Shown here in pieces: positions 10,349 through 20,219 of a stretch of 64,000 bases of DNA. This DNA is from Zizania palustris (taxonomy: Eukaryota > Streptophyta > Magnoliopsida > Poales > Poaceae), in NCBI GenBank assembly GCA_019279435.1, contig JAAALK010000080.1, forward strand, positions 86,960,328 through 87,024,327. Reading direction: 5' to 3'. The notes beneath the pieces are model-generated. The model did no database searches. It saw only the letters and a list, made by a program, of their open reading frames with translations, and was not told the DNA's origin. Both the position numbers and the translations under genes were made by a program. Position 1 is the stretch's first letter; each line of letters starts with the position of its first letter.

Positions 10349-12231
10349 TGGCCCCTCTCCAAAGTAACTTCCAGACCAATTTGGCCGAGGGCATCAAGAG
10401 GGGGTCCTGCAAATCCTTGCAAAGGACGAGCTGCTGGGAGAAGATGCTTTCTAGAGATGCAGAGTTGGTCAAAAGCTTGGAAAAAAATAATATCCGCCGA
10501 ACTCCCTCCGTCAACTAGCACTCTCCGAACCTCGGTTCCTGCTATGTCGGCAGTAATGACAAGTGGGTCTGCATGTGGAAATTTAACACCAACTACATCA
10601 TCTGCGGAAAAAGATATTGGCACATGGGACCATTTGGGCATAGCAGCTGCAGATGAAGAGGTTCCAATATGGCCCACCTCTCTGACATATTCTCTTCTCT
10701 GCCTCTTTGACATACTTCCAAGAGTCCCTCCTACGGAGATGGGGAGGACTACTCTTTTTCCTCGATCTTGCCCCTCTTCTTGCTTCAGAGGTGGCATAAT
10801 ATTGACCACCGGAGGGCGTCTTGCCGAATCGAAGTTCTCTATCCGCGCCACAGCCTGGACAGGCTCCGGACGCACTTCAGCTGGAACTCGGTCAGTAGTG
10901 CCTCGACCCGAAGTTCTTTCCAAATATTCTCCTCTCAGGGCAAGTATAGCCTTGCACGCATCAGTTGCGTAACTTCGGTTTTCACCATGAATACAACAGA
11001 AAAAGGTCTGGCCCTTGCCAGCCAGTTTCCCTAGTGGCCTCCAGCCGCTGGTCTTGCTTCCTGAGGGTTGCGGAGCTCTTTGAGCAAACTTCTGCGGGAG
11101 TGCAATGTTCAGAACTTCTGAACGAGGATGCTTTTGCCCCCTACGCCTGTCATGTTGAACTTCGAAGCTAGGCCCTTGCGGCTGTGCTGAAGTTTTTACT
11201 TCCAACTTCACTTCTTGCAGTATTGACGGGCTTGCAGTAGTTCTCTGAAGCCATCCTTCTTCTGACCTTGCATACTCTTCGAAATAGGACATCAACTGAG
11301 AAACAAAAGATATGCTTTTCCGATGAAGTTTATCAAGGAGGCCTGGATGAATAACTCCCTCTCGAGTTGCGTCAACTACTGAAGACGTAGTTATCCCCCG
11401 AATTTGCGACTTCGTATGAGCGAAGCGCTTGAAATATTGTCTTAAGGTCTCTCTAGGGAGCTGCTTCACCTGGAAAAGACTTCCTGTTGACATTGGAGGC
11501 ACGAAGGTGCCCTGAAAATTTCTTACGAACTTCTTCTTCAGCTGCCCCCATGAACTAATTGATCCTGGCTTCAGAGACCAGAACCATCGCAATGCCACTC
11601 CTTGAAGGGCTAGGGGAAAGCATTTTGCCATAGTGTCCCACACTCCACCACTGGCTTCAATTGCTAGAGCATAAGAACGGACGAATTCTCCAGGATCTTC
11701 ATCTCCGGCATACTTGCAAAGTTTTGAAGTTTTGAACTTAGGGTCGAAGCGTACTTTCTGCAACTCGGGATGCAGCGGAGACTCGGTATCGAAGGAAGCA
11801 TTCTCTGGGGCTTCAGGATAAATAACCTCGTCGTCTTCGGGCACTTCGGGAATGGTTGGGGTGGCTTGAGAGCGAAGCCTATTCGCGGCTTCTTGCCGCC
11901 ACCTTGCAACTTCGGCTTGGAGACTGGCCATTTGAGCGGCCATATCACCAAGACTGTCTTCATTTCCTCCAGAAGGATCTTCCGGGTCTTGGGAACTATA
12001 GGGATCAGTTCGAAGTGGAACTGGAGGTGGAAGAGGGACTCCGGTTGGCCGAAGTATAGATGGAGTTGGCGGAGGAACTCCGTATGCTCGAGGAAGGGGA
12101 ATCCCTTCCGGAGTTTGAGGTGGAGGAAATGTCGAAGGTCCTCCGACCTCAACTGTGTCTGAAGATCTTGCTCCGGAGGTCCGAGGGGACCTCCGAAAAG
12201 GATTGCTAGCTGCACTCCGCTTAGGAGGCAT
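10327..12231 (-). CDS. gag: G1 Gag-protease (634 aa open frame)
   Basis: Starts at the ATG shared with G2 (43219). Order: basic Pro-rich N-terminus; short helical stretch about residues 95-120; retrotransposon Gag core about residues 160-330, with an A-L-R-W-F-type motif; a knuckle-like C-C-I-H...C segment about residue 430; and the start of the retropepsin domain with active-site D-G-G-S about residue 575. The frame ends early because of a one-base loss near 10355 relative to G2, where gag and pol read as one polyprotein. The product would form particles and bind RNA but would lack most of pol. Confidence 0.88.
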   Translation of the reverse strand: MPPKRSAASNPFRRSPRTSGARSSDTVEVGGPSTFPPPQTPEGIPLPRAYGVPPPTPSILRPTGVPLPPPVPLRTDPYSSQDPEDPSGGNEDSLGDMAAQMASLQAEVARWRQEAANRLRSQATPTIPEVPEDDEVIYPEAPENASFDTESPLHPELQKVRFDPKFKTSKLCKYAGDEDPGEFVRSYALAIEASGGVWDTMAKCFPLALQGVALRWFWSLKPGSISSWGQLKKKFVRNFQGTFVPPMSTGSLFQVKQLPRETLRQYFKRFAHTKSQIRGITTSSVVDATREGVIHPGLLDKLHRKSISFVSQLMSYFEEYARSEEGWLQRTTASPSILQEVKLEVKTSAQPQGPSFEVQHDRRRGQKHPRSEVLNIALPQKFAQRAPQPSGSKTSGWRPLGKLAGKGQTFFCCIHGENRSYATDACKAILALRGEYLERTSGRGTTDRVPAEVRPEPVQAVARIENFDSARRPPVVNIMPPLKQEEGQDRGKRVVLPISVGGTLGSMSKRQRREYVREVGHIGTSSSAAAMPKWSHVPISFSADDVVGVKFPHADPLVITADIAGTEVRRVLVDGGSSADIIFFQAFDQLCISRKHLLPAARPLQGFAGPPLDALGQIGLEVTLERGQWLGQRM

Positions 12232-12274
12232 GATTTGAGAACTTGGTAGAGAACAAAGTTTTTTGAACTAGGTT

Positions 12275-12291
12275 CCCCATGGACGGCGCCA
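12275..12291 (-). promoter_or_regulatory. G1 primer-binding site
   Basis: On the minus strand it reads TGGCGCCGTCCATGGGG, two bases inside the 5' LTR. The first nine bases match the 3' end expected for a tRNA-Asp-type primer; the remainder is diverged, so the tRNA identity is tentative. Confidence 0.65.
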
Positions 12292-12293
12292 AC

Positions 12294-12786
12294 TGTTGGT
12301 GTAAAAGATTACGCTAACAGGTTTCTGAAGATTAAAAACTAACAAACGAAGTGTTTTCGAAGGAAACTATTCCAAGCCTCTGAAAGGATAATAACTTAGA
12401 ATAATTCGAAAGTGTGTATTGAATAACTTGTATTCCGTCCCCATTACAGGGTAAAACGGGGGGTATTTATAGGCCCAAACATTAAGGAAAAGACCCTTTT
12501 ACCCCTCTATTACAACCGACATAGTAGAAACTATTCGGCACCCTTAATAGGGCTAAGATGGTAAAAGACTAATCTTAAAAGAAAGAAGATAAGTCTTCCA
12601 TCTTAGCTGGCAAGGAAGCTCTTGGAAGAGTTCAAGTTCGAAGATATACTCCGAATTGGAGTCCGTTATCATACTTCGAACTTGACTCGCTGCATGCCCG
12701 GAGTCATGCTGGAAATCTTGGACTTAGTCACCAACCTTTGTTCTATTACTGAAATAACCCTGAAGATGGAATATTTTCCCCCAACA
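12294..12786 (-). repeat. G1 5' LTR (493 bp)
   Basis: TGTTGG...CCAACA termini, homologous to both G2 LTRs. A minus-strand TATAAATA lies at 12464-12471. The LTR carries CTTCGAA-type motifs like the other elements here. Confidence 0.93.
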
Positions 12787-13303
12787 AATACCACCGCTCG
12801 TTAATGTATTTCGTTGGGAAGAAGTCGGACTACTTCTTTCGGAGCTAGAAATTGATGCTCCCATATGCCAGCACCAGGTACTCCTTCTTCTTCGGTTGGC
12901 AGCAGGCTTCATGCATCTTCACGAAGACTTCGGCCTGCCCTTCGCAACCTTCTGCCTACATGCCCCACTCGAAGATAGCCAGGCGGGCTACTACGTTTGG
13001 GGATAGCTAAGGCATCTCTAGGTGGAATGCGTCGAGAACTCGCGCTAGAAGCTCTGAGGCAAGGAATCCGAGCCCGGCATCGAAAAAATCCTTGAAGATG
13101 AGCACCTCGCCTTCACGTGGCTCCAGGATGGTCTCCAAGCCTGGCCGTCTGGCTTCCACGCCGGGGCCAAGGCGGTGCCAAACTACAAGCGCTATTGACT
13201 CATCCAAGCAAGCCGACTTCTCTAGCACCACGGTTTTGTCCTGAAACCTCTCTGAAGCTAGTTAGAGCTCCCGGGAAACATGAGACTTAGCAGGATTTGG
13301 GGC
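12787..13303 (-). pseudogene. G3 antisense gene fragment (Transposase_28-like, 'putative gypsy type transposon' domain)
   Basis: Reading leftward from an ATG at 13303, the translation aligns with the G2 antisense protein. Shared blocks include a G-E-V-(V/L)-x-F motif, a (G)LGF/GLP...E-(V/L)-L-D segment, V-A-R-L-A-I-F-E-W and A-(F/Y)-G-S-I-N-F. These resemble the Pfam family named putative gypsy type transposon (Transposase_28), of unknown function. Several TAG/TAA stops interrupt it, and it is cut at 12786 by the G1 LTR. An upstream minus-strand TATA-like TATAAG is near 13513. The agreement with G2 despite strong DNA divergence argues that this was a real protein. Confidence 0.72.
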
Positions 13304-14094
13304 CATCGTCGTTGCCGCCACCGCGACTGCTTGTCACTGCAGGAATCGGGGATCGACCGCTGGGGCGCCTCTTTCCTTCAACATCTCCAAAGGTGAAGAC
13401 TGAGGGGGAGCACCGCTGTGAGAGATGAGGACAAGAGCAACTGTCATATGCAGGGCTTAGGCAGAACTCATGAGATGCTGGTGGGAGTAAGTTGTGGCTA
13501 AGAGAGAGGGCTTATATGCGTGAGCAGGCACAGGGGCTCATTAACTTCCCAACCAGTTAAAGTTCTCCCAAGAGGCGGCACGCGGCGTGGAAAAGGCCGC
13601 ATTAAAAACGTCTTTGGGCCTAGCGCCCAGGGGCAGGATTCTAAGCACCTAGGAGTCAGCTCACTTGTCGCGACAATCAAGATTCCCCAGCGTCCTGTGC
13701 CCACACGAGGGAACCCACGGTGAGCTCTTCTTTTAATAAAACATTCCCTCGAGATTATCCTTAGTTCGCCCTCCCGTTCTCTTATGGTACCCGCGGAGCG
13801 TAAAGGCTATGGTGCGGATCTCGAGGAGTGACTCTGAAAGTCTATGAGTCGTACGACTATAGGCTTCGAAGGCCCTCGCGAGGGTTGGGCCAAACCCGGC
13901 TCCCGGTGGCGTGGAACCCCGGAGCCAGAATGAGGCCGAAGGTGACATCCGCTCAGTGCTAGGAACTCGGGGTCTCGGGTTCCCGACCTGGGGCCCAGAG
14001 ATCGCAGGAAAGGCCTCCAGGCTCCAGGGGGCCGCCCGAAGGCGATCGAGGATGGCTGCGTCAAGAGCCCCGAATGGGGGCAGCCGAGGCCTAC
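13304..14094 (+). other. G3 spacer between antisense gene and LTR
   Basis: GC-rich sequence with overlapping open frames on both strands around 13730-14140. These have low-complexity Arg/Pro/Ser translations and match nothing I recognise. It probably holds the antisense gene's promoter (TATA-like element near 13513, minus strand). No other gene is visible. Confidence 0.45.
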
Positions 14095-14490
14095 TGAAGG
14101 AAGGCGACGTCCGTTCAAGACCAAAGTGCGTCATCTGAAAGCGCTAAAGTTCTCGTAACTGAGGTAGGCGGCCGGTACCTGTCCAGTCAAGTTAGGTCAG
14201 TGGCGAGACCGTGGCGATGCACTATGGCAATTCGTACTATAGCCACGTCGCTGAGCGATTGGTAGAGTAGTTAGGATTGTACCCCTGCCCATAGGGGAAT
14301 GGCAGTTGTACGATGTACGTTAATCAGAGGGGTCTGTAGGTATTGGACCAGTGTAGGGCTCCACTATAAATACCCTCTCCCTCTTCGTATTGTACAGACA
14401 GACAACTCATGATCCAAGAATACAACTTTGAGCCAAATCCTCCACTCCAAATTCTCTCAAAACCCGTTGGCGTAATATTTTACGCCAACA
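14095..14490 (+). repeat. G3 candidate 3' LTR
   Basis: The right edge is suggested by the CCAACA terminus at 14490. The left edge is suggested by a GAGGCCTAC stretch before TGAAGG, which resembles the PPT-LTR junction of G2 (AGGGGCTAC then TGTTGG). TATAAATA lies at 14365-14372. The left boundary is uncertain because no second LTR copy is present for comparison. Confidence 0.45.
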
Positions 14491-14801
14491 ATCTTGTCCT
14501 GACGTCGCGGTCATTACCTGACAACGTTATCTACAATGACACTTCAGACATTGAAGCCATGGTGGTACTCCGATCAAATGTTCGGCCCCCCTAGGATTAG
14601 TTGACATAGCGGAGAAAGGCGTCTAGGTATAGAGTAACAAATAATCACAATTTTATAGTTGAAATATATGGCGTCAATACGTATAAAGTAGGTATAAAAT
14701 CAATCATAGAAGCGTTGTTTGTAATTGCAAATGATAATAATAAGTGCATAGTAATTATAAGTGCAACATGATGAATAACATATAGTACAAATCAAAATGT
14801 C

Positions 14802-15950
14802 TCACGGTACACATCTAACCATGACGCCTACCCCTAGTACGTCTCGATGGCACATCCGAAAATGTAAGCCTATCCGGTGAACGACGCACCCTAACCGGCC
14901 TAACGGGCTGCTTCTCCTCAGTCTGAGTCGGCGGTGGTGCTCCGGTAAGCTGCGAAGGCCCGAATACATCAGCGAAGTTAGCCGACCAATTTGCCAATCT
15001 TGTTGCGTCTTGCTGGTAATCGTCACCACTGTCGATCGATGTAGACAGACTCTGATAAGCATGGTCCACAGGCCACGACTGTTGTGCATACGGCGCTGAT
15101 GGCCCTATCGCTGATGGGCCCGGTGCTGATGATGGGCCAGTACCAAAATAAGTTCCCACTTGTGGCCAGGAGTGATGTTCATACGACGTTGTACAAATAA
15201 GTAATTATTAATGAAAACATACATCAAAGTGAAAATAAGCGTTAGACTCTACAATACTCACCGGTTGTCACCTGTGCTCCATAACCCGATGGACCTACAC
15301 CAAAAATAGTAGCCCCCACACCATACATTACTTGGTTCGCACCATAATTAAATTGCACATTTGGCGCATACCATGAAGGCAGTGCGTTCATCGGCGGAGC
15401 TATAGCTGTAGGAGGATACATGCTAAGGTCCTAAGGTGGAGGAGGACGAGGCCGATGTGCTGGAGGGGGCTGAGGTGCGACAGGAGGTGCGGGCCACTGT
15501 ACAGTTCCTGGAGGTGGTCGTATCGACATGCGGGAAAGAGACATGTCAATGTGTTTGAAAGCCGCTCGCATCTGTGTCTAGTCATGCTCAGCCTCAGGAT
15601 GTCTGTTCCACTCATCAACAATGTGGACCAGAGAATCTCATACCATCCAAACATGACGAGGCTATGTGCGAAGGATCTATCTAGGTAACATCAGGAATAG
15701 GTGGAGGATCATTGTCCTCTTGCCATACGAGGTGAACCCTTGTACGAACTGAGTACCATCGAAGGTAGTCGTAGTATGTCGATGGATCGTAGTTGGCTTC
15801 CTTGTCATGCACATCTTCAATTGCAACTAGCCACCGCTAGATCCATGGTTGCATATTTACAAACCATGAAGTATGGGTCTATTTGTGTGCCCATGTTGGT
15901 ACGAGTAGTATGTGTCAGTGTTGCGGTTCTGGACCGTTTATAAGCAAAAA
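14802..15950 (-). pseudogene. Plant mobile domain-like protein remnant
   Basis: On the minus strand, a segment about 15690-15830 reads as a Y-x-x-Y-L-R-W-Y motif followed by an R-T-R block and an acidic Pro-rich tail, resembling the C-terminal part of plant mobile domain (aminotransferase-like, MAIN-like) proteins. It continues through a broken stretch into a Pro/Gly/Tyr-rich region (15270-15420), a possible intron starting GTGAGT near 15262, and a final 114-codon frame (14815-15159) ending in an Arg-rich tail. Stops and frame changes occur between the blocks. The family assignment is from motif recall only and is tentative. Confidence 0.4.
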
Positions 15951-16177
15951 GACAGATTATGGCATGAGTCCTTGAATGTACCAAACATCATATTGAGTGC
16001 TTTTTGTTTTGCCCTCCATGCCTTAGAGTAATTGACTCTGTATTAAAATATTCTCTTTATGGCAAGTATTAAGGCCCAAGGTTCATAACTGAGATTCTCA
16101 ACAATCTCAGAGTACATCACCCCCATAATGTAACTGACACTTATATTCTTATGCCTTGTAACAACTGTATCAACCAC
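15951..16177 (-). pseudogene. MULE (Mutator-like) transposase N-terminal fragment
   Basis: The translation contains Y-S-K-A-W-R-A-K-Q-K-A followed by a short spacer and F-G-T-F, a hallmark block just before the catalytic core of plant MULE transposases. Stops interrupt it (TAA after R-I-F). It is cut at 16177 by the P2 LTR. Its catalytic core is missing, and the next leftward sequence is plant-mobile-domain-like. The two could be parts of one composite element or a later fusion. Confidence 0.5.
16173..16177. repeat. Candidate left target-site duplication of P2 (ACCAC)
   Basis: These are the five bases directly before the P2 LTR. The matching copy cannot be checked, because P2's 3' LTR is missing. 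Confidence 0.35.
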
Positions 16178-16700
16178 TGAGAAACCATGTTGAAGAGCAT
16201 GGTTCTTATGCTCCAGATGTGATGAGTGATTGTCAACGAAAGTCAAATAAGAGACATGAAGACCTACCGTGTCTGAGGCGCGTGTGACTCAGGTACACGG
16301 GTAGAGAGCGACAGCCGGGCAGAGGAGCCACGGAGTCGGGCTAGCCCAATCCGGGTACATGGTCTAGGAGAGCTAGAGGATCCACTGGTCTGTTGACTGG
16401 GTTTGACTCAAGTACACGAACGGCGAGCGATTGCCGGGCTGAGGAATCTACGGGATCGGGTCGGTCCAATCCGGGTACCCGGTGCGAAGACGGTGGACGC
16501 TTTGTCAGTTTTGGCGCAAAACTGACAACTGATGATTATTTTGATTTAGGATATTAATATTTAGTATTAAAGTCCAGGATATTTTTTATTTGAGTCAGTT
16601 GATTTTTCTAAGGGTATTTTAGTAATTTCGAATTTTATTTTAGAGTCAGTGTAATTTACCCTAGGGGTAAATTAGTCTTTTTCATGCATTATGGGTCTCC

Positions 16701-16708
16701 TATAAATA
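16701..16708 (+). promoter_or_regulatory. TATA box of P2 LTR
   Basis: TATAAATA about 523 bp from the LTR start, at the same relative position as in the P1 LTR. Confidence 0.7.
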
Positions 16709-17371
16709 GTCCCCTACCCCCCTACGGTTAGGGTGACTGTTTTTCCCTCAGATCAATCTACAGTCCAACTTTTCGGTTTCATCTTTCTACCAAAATATTT
16801 TCGCCGGCTTCTGTTATACTTGTGTCACAGCCTCCGGCCACGGAGTCAAGGTCGGCGTGCATGTGGCACGTAGCCTGGTACCTAGCACTGTAAGCTATCA
16901 GGTGGAGAGTCCAAAGAAGCAGCTAGGGGCATCAATTCCTTGCGTGGGGCCCGCCTATGCTACAGAGTCAATTCCGTTGCCTAGAAGCTGCGCAAGGAAC
17001 GACGAGTGATGGATTGCTTTTTCTTTCCGTCGGCAGCAATTTTTGTCCTCGGCGCTCCACACAGCGGCTTCATTCGGCGTGCGCAGCAGGAAGGCGCCAG
17101 CGTCTTCGTTCGGTGCGCACAATAGTAATTGCAGCATCAGCTTTGCTACAACTACGCGGGGCCCACGGCGTTGCAAACCAGCCTAGCCGGCAGCAGCAAC
17201 AGGGACGTGCGGCCAGGCTTTTCATTGGACAGTTGTTTTGACGCACGTCTTCGGTCTTCCACGATGCAGTAGCTTCACGTCGGCACGGCGCACGATAGGC
17301 GGGAGCGGCGCGTGTAGCGTGCAGCGGCAGACGGCACGTGCGGTGATGTCAACGACGCCATGCAAGTGAGT

Positions 17372-17376
17372 TTCTT
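17372..17376. repeat. Left target-site duplication (TTCTT) of the family B array
   Basis: TTCTT directly before the LTR1 terminus TGTTGG. The same five bases follow the LTR4 terminus at 46814-46818. Confidence 0.85.
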
Positions 17377-19506
17377 TGTTGGACTGAAAACGGCGACCAG
17401 AGGGAGGGTCAATGGGAGCTTTTAAAATTTCATACTGAAAATAGCCTTCTGTTTTAATTCTGTCTTCTGTGGAATAGGCTTCAAGCACACCCTTCGAAGT
17501 TTTGGTTCGGAGGTATTTCACAGCTCCGAAATCAGGCTTCGCAAGGAGCAAAAGTTCGAAGCCAAGAGGACTTCGCTCCACCCACAACCCCAAAATACAG
17601 CTCTGCTAAGTCAGTGTAGGCTCCGCACACAGGGTGCCTTCGAGCAGGCTTCGCACTTCACCCTTCGCAAGAGGGGACTTCCCTCTGAGGACTTCGATCA
17701 GCTATGCTAAGTCAGTGCAGGCTCCGCACACAGGGTGCCTTCGAGCAGGCTTCACACTTCACCCTTCGCAAGAGAGGACTTCGACCAAAAACTCGGCACT
17801 AGCAACTGGTACTAGGCTTCGCACTTCTGAGGTCCAAACACACACTGAACACACTTCGTCGAGGACTTCGACAAGGTAAGAAAACGATATTTGATTCAGC
17901 ACAGAGATAGTGCTTCGCTAGTAATCAGAGAGGTCTAGCCTCTAGTTTACACACAGCGAACAGACACTGAAAAACACACTTCACCCAGACAGACTTCTCA
18001 CACACCTCTCCAGAAAAACTCACAAGAAGATGGTGCACAGAGAAATCAAAGCATGTAGTGAAGTGTGCATACAAGTTCAAGCAGTAAAGGAAAACAGAAT
18101 CAAAGCTTCATTGCTTGAACAGGGAACACAAAAAGAACTCACAGACTGAATACAACATGTGTGGCGGCTAGCACAGGAGCTCAAAAATGACTGCTCAAAG
18201 TGTTGATGTGACCTAGCCAGCCTCCACTATTTATAGGCACTATTCAGCCCTGTGAATAGACTACTTTACCCCTAGGGTTTACACTATTTTTGTTTCATCA
18301 GAACAGGGGGGTACAACTGGTAGTGTACTTTATTTGGAGGCTTCTTTTGTCAGCTTCGCAAAGGGGACAACACCAGCTTTTGCAGAGCAGACGCTGTCAG
18401 CCTTTTTAGTTTTGGACCTTTCTGAAGCCCCTCTTCGCACTCGAGGGGTGCGGTAGCTTCGGTGAGAAGCCTTGAGCCTGATGGCCTTCGCTTCACCGAA
18501 GTCAGCCTTTGATACAGTGATGGTTTTGAGCCGAAGCCATCAAAGCCCTTGGGCCTTCGCACCAACACCTTCGGAGTGGACCACCACGGCTTCGCAGCTT
18601 CTCTGAAGCCCCACCTTCGGAGTTTGCCTCACTTTCGAAACCAGCTTTACTTCGAAGCCAGCCTCACTCTGAAGCCCAACCTTCGGAGTACCACCCTTCG
18701 AAGTCCCTCCTTCGTCCAAGGCCTCCGCATGAAGCATTCCATGATCACTTCATCGCAGTGTCTCTCCCCGAGCACACTCGACGATCCTCACCCAGACCAT
18801 GCCTTCGATGTACCTCGACTTCTAAGACCTTCGTCGGGTATACCTTCGAGTGCCTCCCTCCGGAGCACACTTCGAACGCCTTGCCTCATTGCTGAGGACT
18901 TTGTCCACCGTACTTCGAAGTCACTCCATTCGGAGTACCCTTCGAAGTGCCTCGCCTCCGAGGACTTCGTCTCGGAGTACCTTCACCCAGAGCCACACTC
19001 CGCACTTACTGCCTTCTCCTGGCGCACCTCGACCCGAGGTCCGACCTCGACCCCTTCACATCCTTCGTGACGAAGCTCCCTGCTCCCCTGGAATCAAGCC
19101 TCCCGCTTGACCCAGGTTCACTTGCTACGAACCGTCCATCGCCTCCGAAGTCACCTGCGCACCACAGACAAACAGACAAGTGTATCCAGTACCCCGGAGA
19201 CCTCTCCGGGTAAACAACCTTCAGCATACACTCCGGTGTACCACCCAAAGTACCGAGACCATCGGTATGACCAAGTCATCGTGTACTGTCGGACCCCTCC
19301 GACAGGCACACTCCGCTGCAATAGCTGCAGCAAACAGACCCACCGAACCCTTCGGTGAAACAACCTCCGAACACCTTCAGAGAACCAACCTCTAAACCCC
19401 TTCGGAGGGACCAACCTCCGAACCCCTTCGGAGGGACCCCTTCGAATCAGAGGATAAAATCTGTCAATCACTCATCACAGACTCCGAAACAACCCTTGGT
19501 TTCTCA
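17377..19506 (-). repeat. Family B LTR1 (2130 bp)
   Basis: TGTTGG...TTCTCA boundaries. The PPT complement (ATCTCTCCCTTGATG) follows immediately on the right, so this is the 3' LTR of the array. A minus-strand TATA (CTATAAATAG) lies at 18228-18236. Closest in sequence to LTR4. Dense in CTTCGAAG and CTTCGGAG motifs. Confidence 0.9.
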
Positions 19507-20219
19507 ATCTCTCCCTTGATGAGTGCATTGACAACCAAATTCAAGTTCAAGAAAATTTGAAAAATTTCAGCACACAACTGACCATAAAAATTCAGAAACG
19601 AGCCAAATCATGTCACTTGACAAAAGAATTTTCCTCCCCATTTTCAAAAGAGTAAAAGCCCCTTCGGCAAATCTTCCCTTTGTAAGATAAAAACTCCCCC
19701 TGAGTTATTTTACCCCTTGCTACAAAGAACTCAAAAATTCCTCCCCCTTTGGCAATGCAAGCATCAAGGAGCATTTAAAAGATGTACAGCCTCGAAATGG
19801 GCAGAATTGCAAAGACATATAAAGCAAAAATATGCCAACTGTAATACCAATTTTCATGTGCTCAGCTCAATTTAACATTCTCTAAAAAACATGATGACGA
19901 CATGTGATTTTATCATTTTGAAATAAAAGCATCACCACTCAATTAAGGTAACTAGACAAGTAAAAGCAGGGATTGCGCAAAGCTAGTCAATTTCTACTCT
20001 AGACAGACAAGTCCAGTTCAAGTGGAGCATTGAAGCTGTGAGTCCACAATCTCCCAAATTGCATTTCCTTGGCTTAACAAGTAAGCCTCCATGCGCACCT
20101 TCCAGTATGCAAAGTCTGTTCCATCGAACAGAGGAATTTTACTGCCTCTATCCATGTCGCCAACAGATCACAAAACTGGTTAAGGTCAACTGGTGATCTT
20201 AACCTGCTCTGATACCAAT
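19507..20219 (-). mobile_element. 713-bp internal remnant between LTR1 and LTR2
   Basis: Left part (19507 to about 20036) is the family B PPT and 3' spacer; right part is the first 119 bp of gag (ATG at 20155) plus leader. About 7 kb, including all of pol, is missing. The junction lies near 20036, where a GAGC(A/T)TTGAA-like string occurs on both parental sides. The PBS, TGGTATCAGAGCAGG, is at 20203-20217. Confidence 0.85.
20203..20217 (-). promoter_or_regulatory. Primer-binding site next to LTR2
   Basis: Minus strand TGGTATCAGAGCAGG, two bases from the LTR end, complementary to the 3' end of initiator tRNA-Met, the usual Copia primer. Confidence 0.85.

Larger units (their letters stand above)
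8619..12786 (-). mobile_element. Gypsy G1: Tat-lineage Ty3/Gypsy, 5' half, interrupted by P1
   Basis: Minus-strand order is 5' LTR (12294-12786), primer site, Gag, protease, RT and the start of RNase H, then P1 cuts in at 8618/8619. RT preceding integrase (integrase not reached here) and a close match to G2 identify Ty3/Gypsy, Tat type. The right LTR edge at 12786 interrupts a minus-strand reading frame of G3, so G1 itself inserted into G3. Nesting order is therefore G3, then G1, then P1. Confidence 0.93.
12787..14490 (+). mobile_element. Gypsy G3: remnant of an older Tat-type element (3' part)
   Basis: Contains the 5' part of a minus-strand gene homologous to the G2 antisense gene, then about 0.8 kb of spacer, then an LTR-like segment with a plus-strand TATA box ending in CCAACA at 14490. 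In G2 the antisense gene likewise lies beside the 3' LTR and opposite to gag-pol, so G3 is inferred to be a plus-strand element with its left part displaced by G1. No gag or pol of G3 is in the window. Confidence 0.65.
16178..17376 (+). repeat. P2 5' LTR, left part
   Basis: Starts TGAGAAACC and aligns with the P1 LTR start (shared TGATGAGT(C/G)ATTGTCAACG block and the following 300 bp). A TATA box lies at 16701-16708. From about 16760 it diverges from P1. It stops at the TTCTT repeat before the family B array and resumes at 46819. Confidence 0.85.

Noticed and set aside
13733..14138. Overlapping open frames on both strands upstream of the G3 LTR
   Set aside because: GC-rich low-complexity translations without recognisable domains; frames on both strands are expected by base composition.
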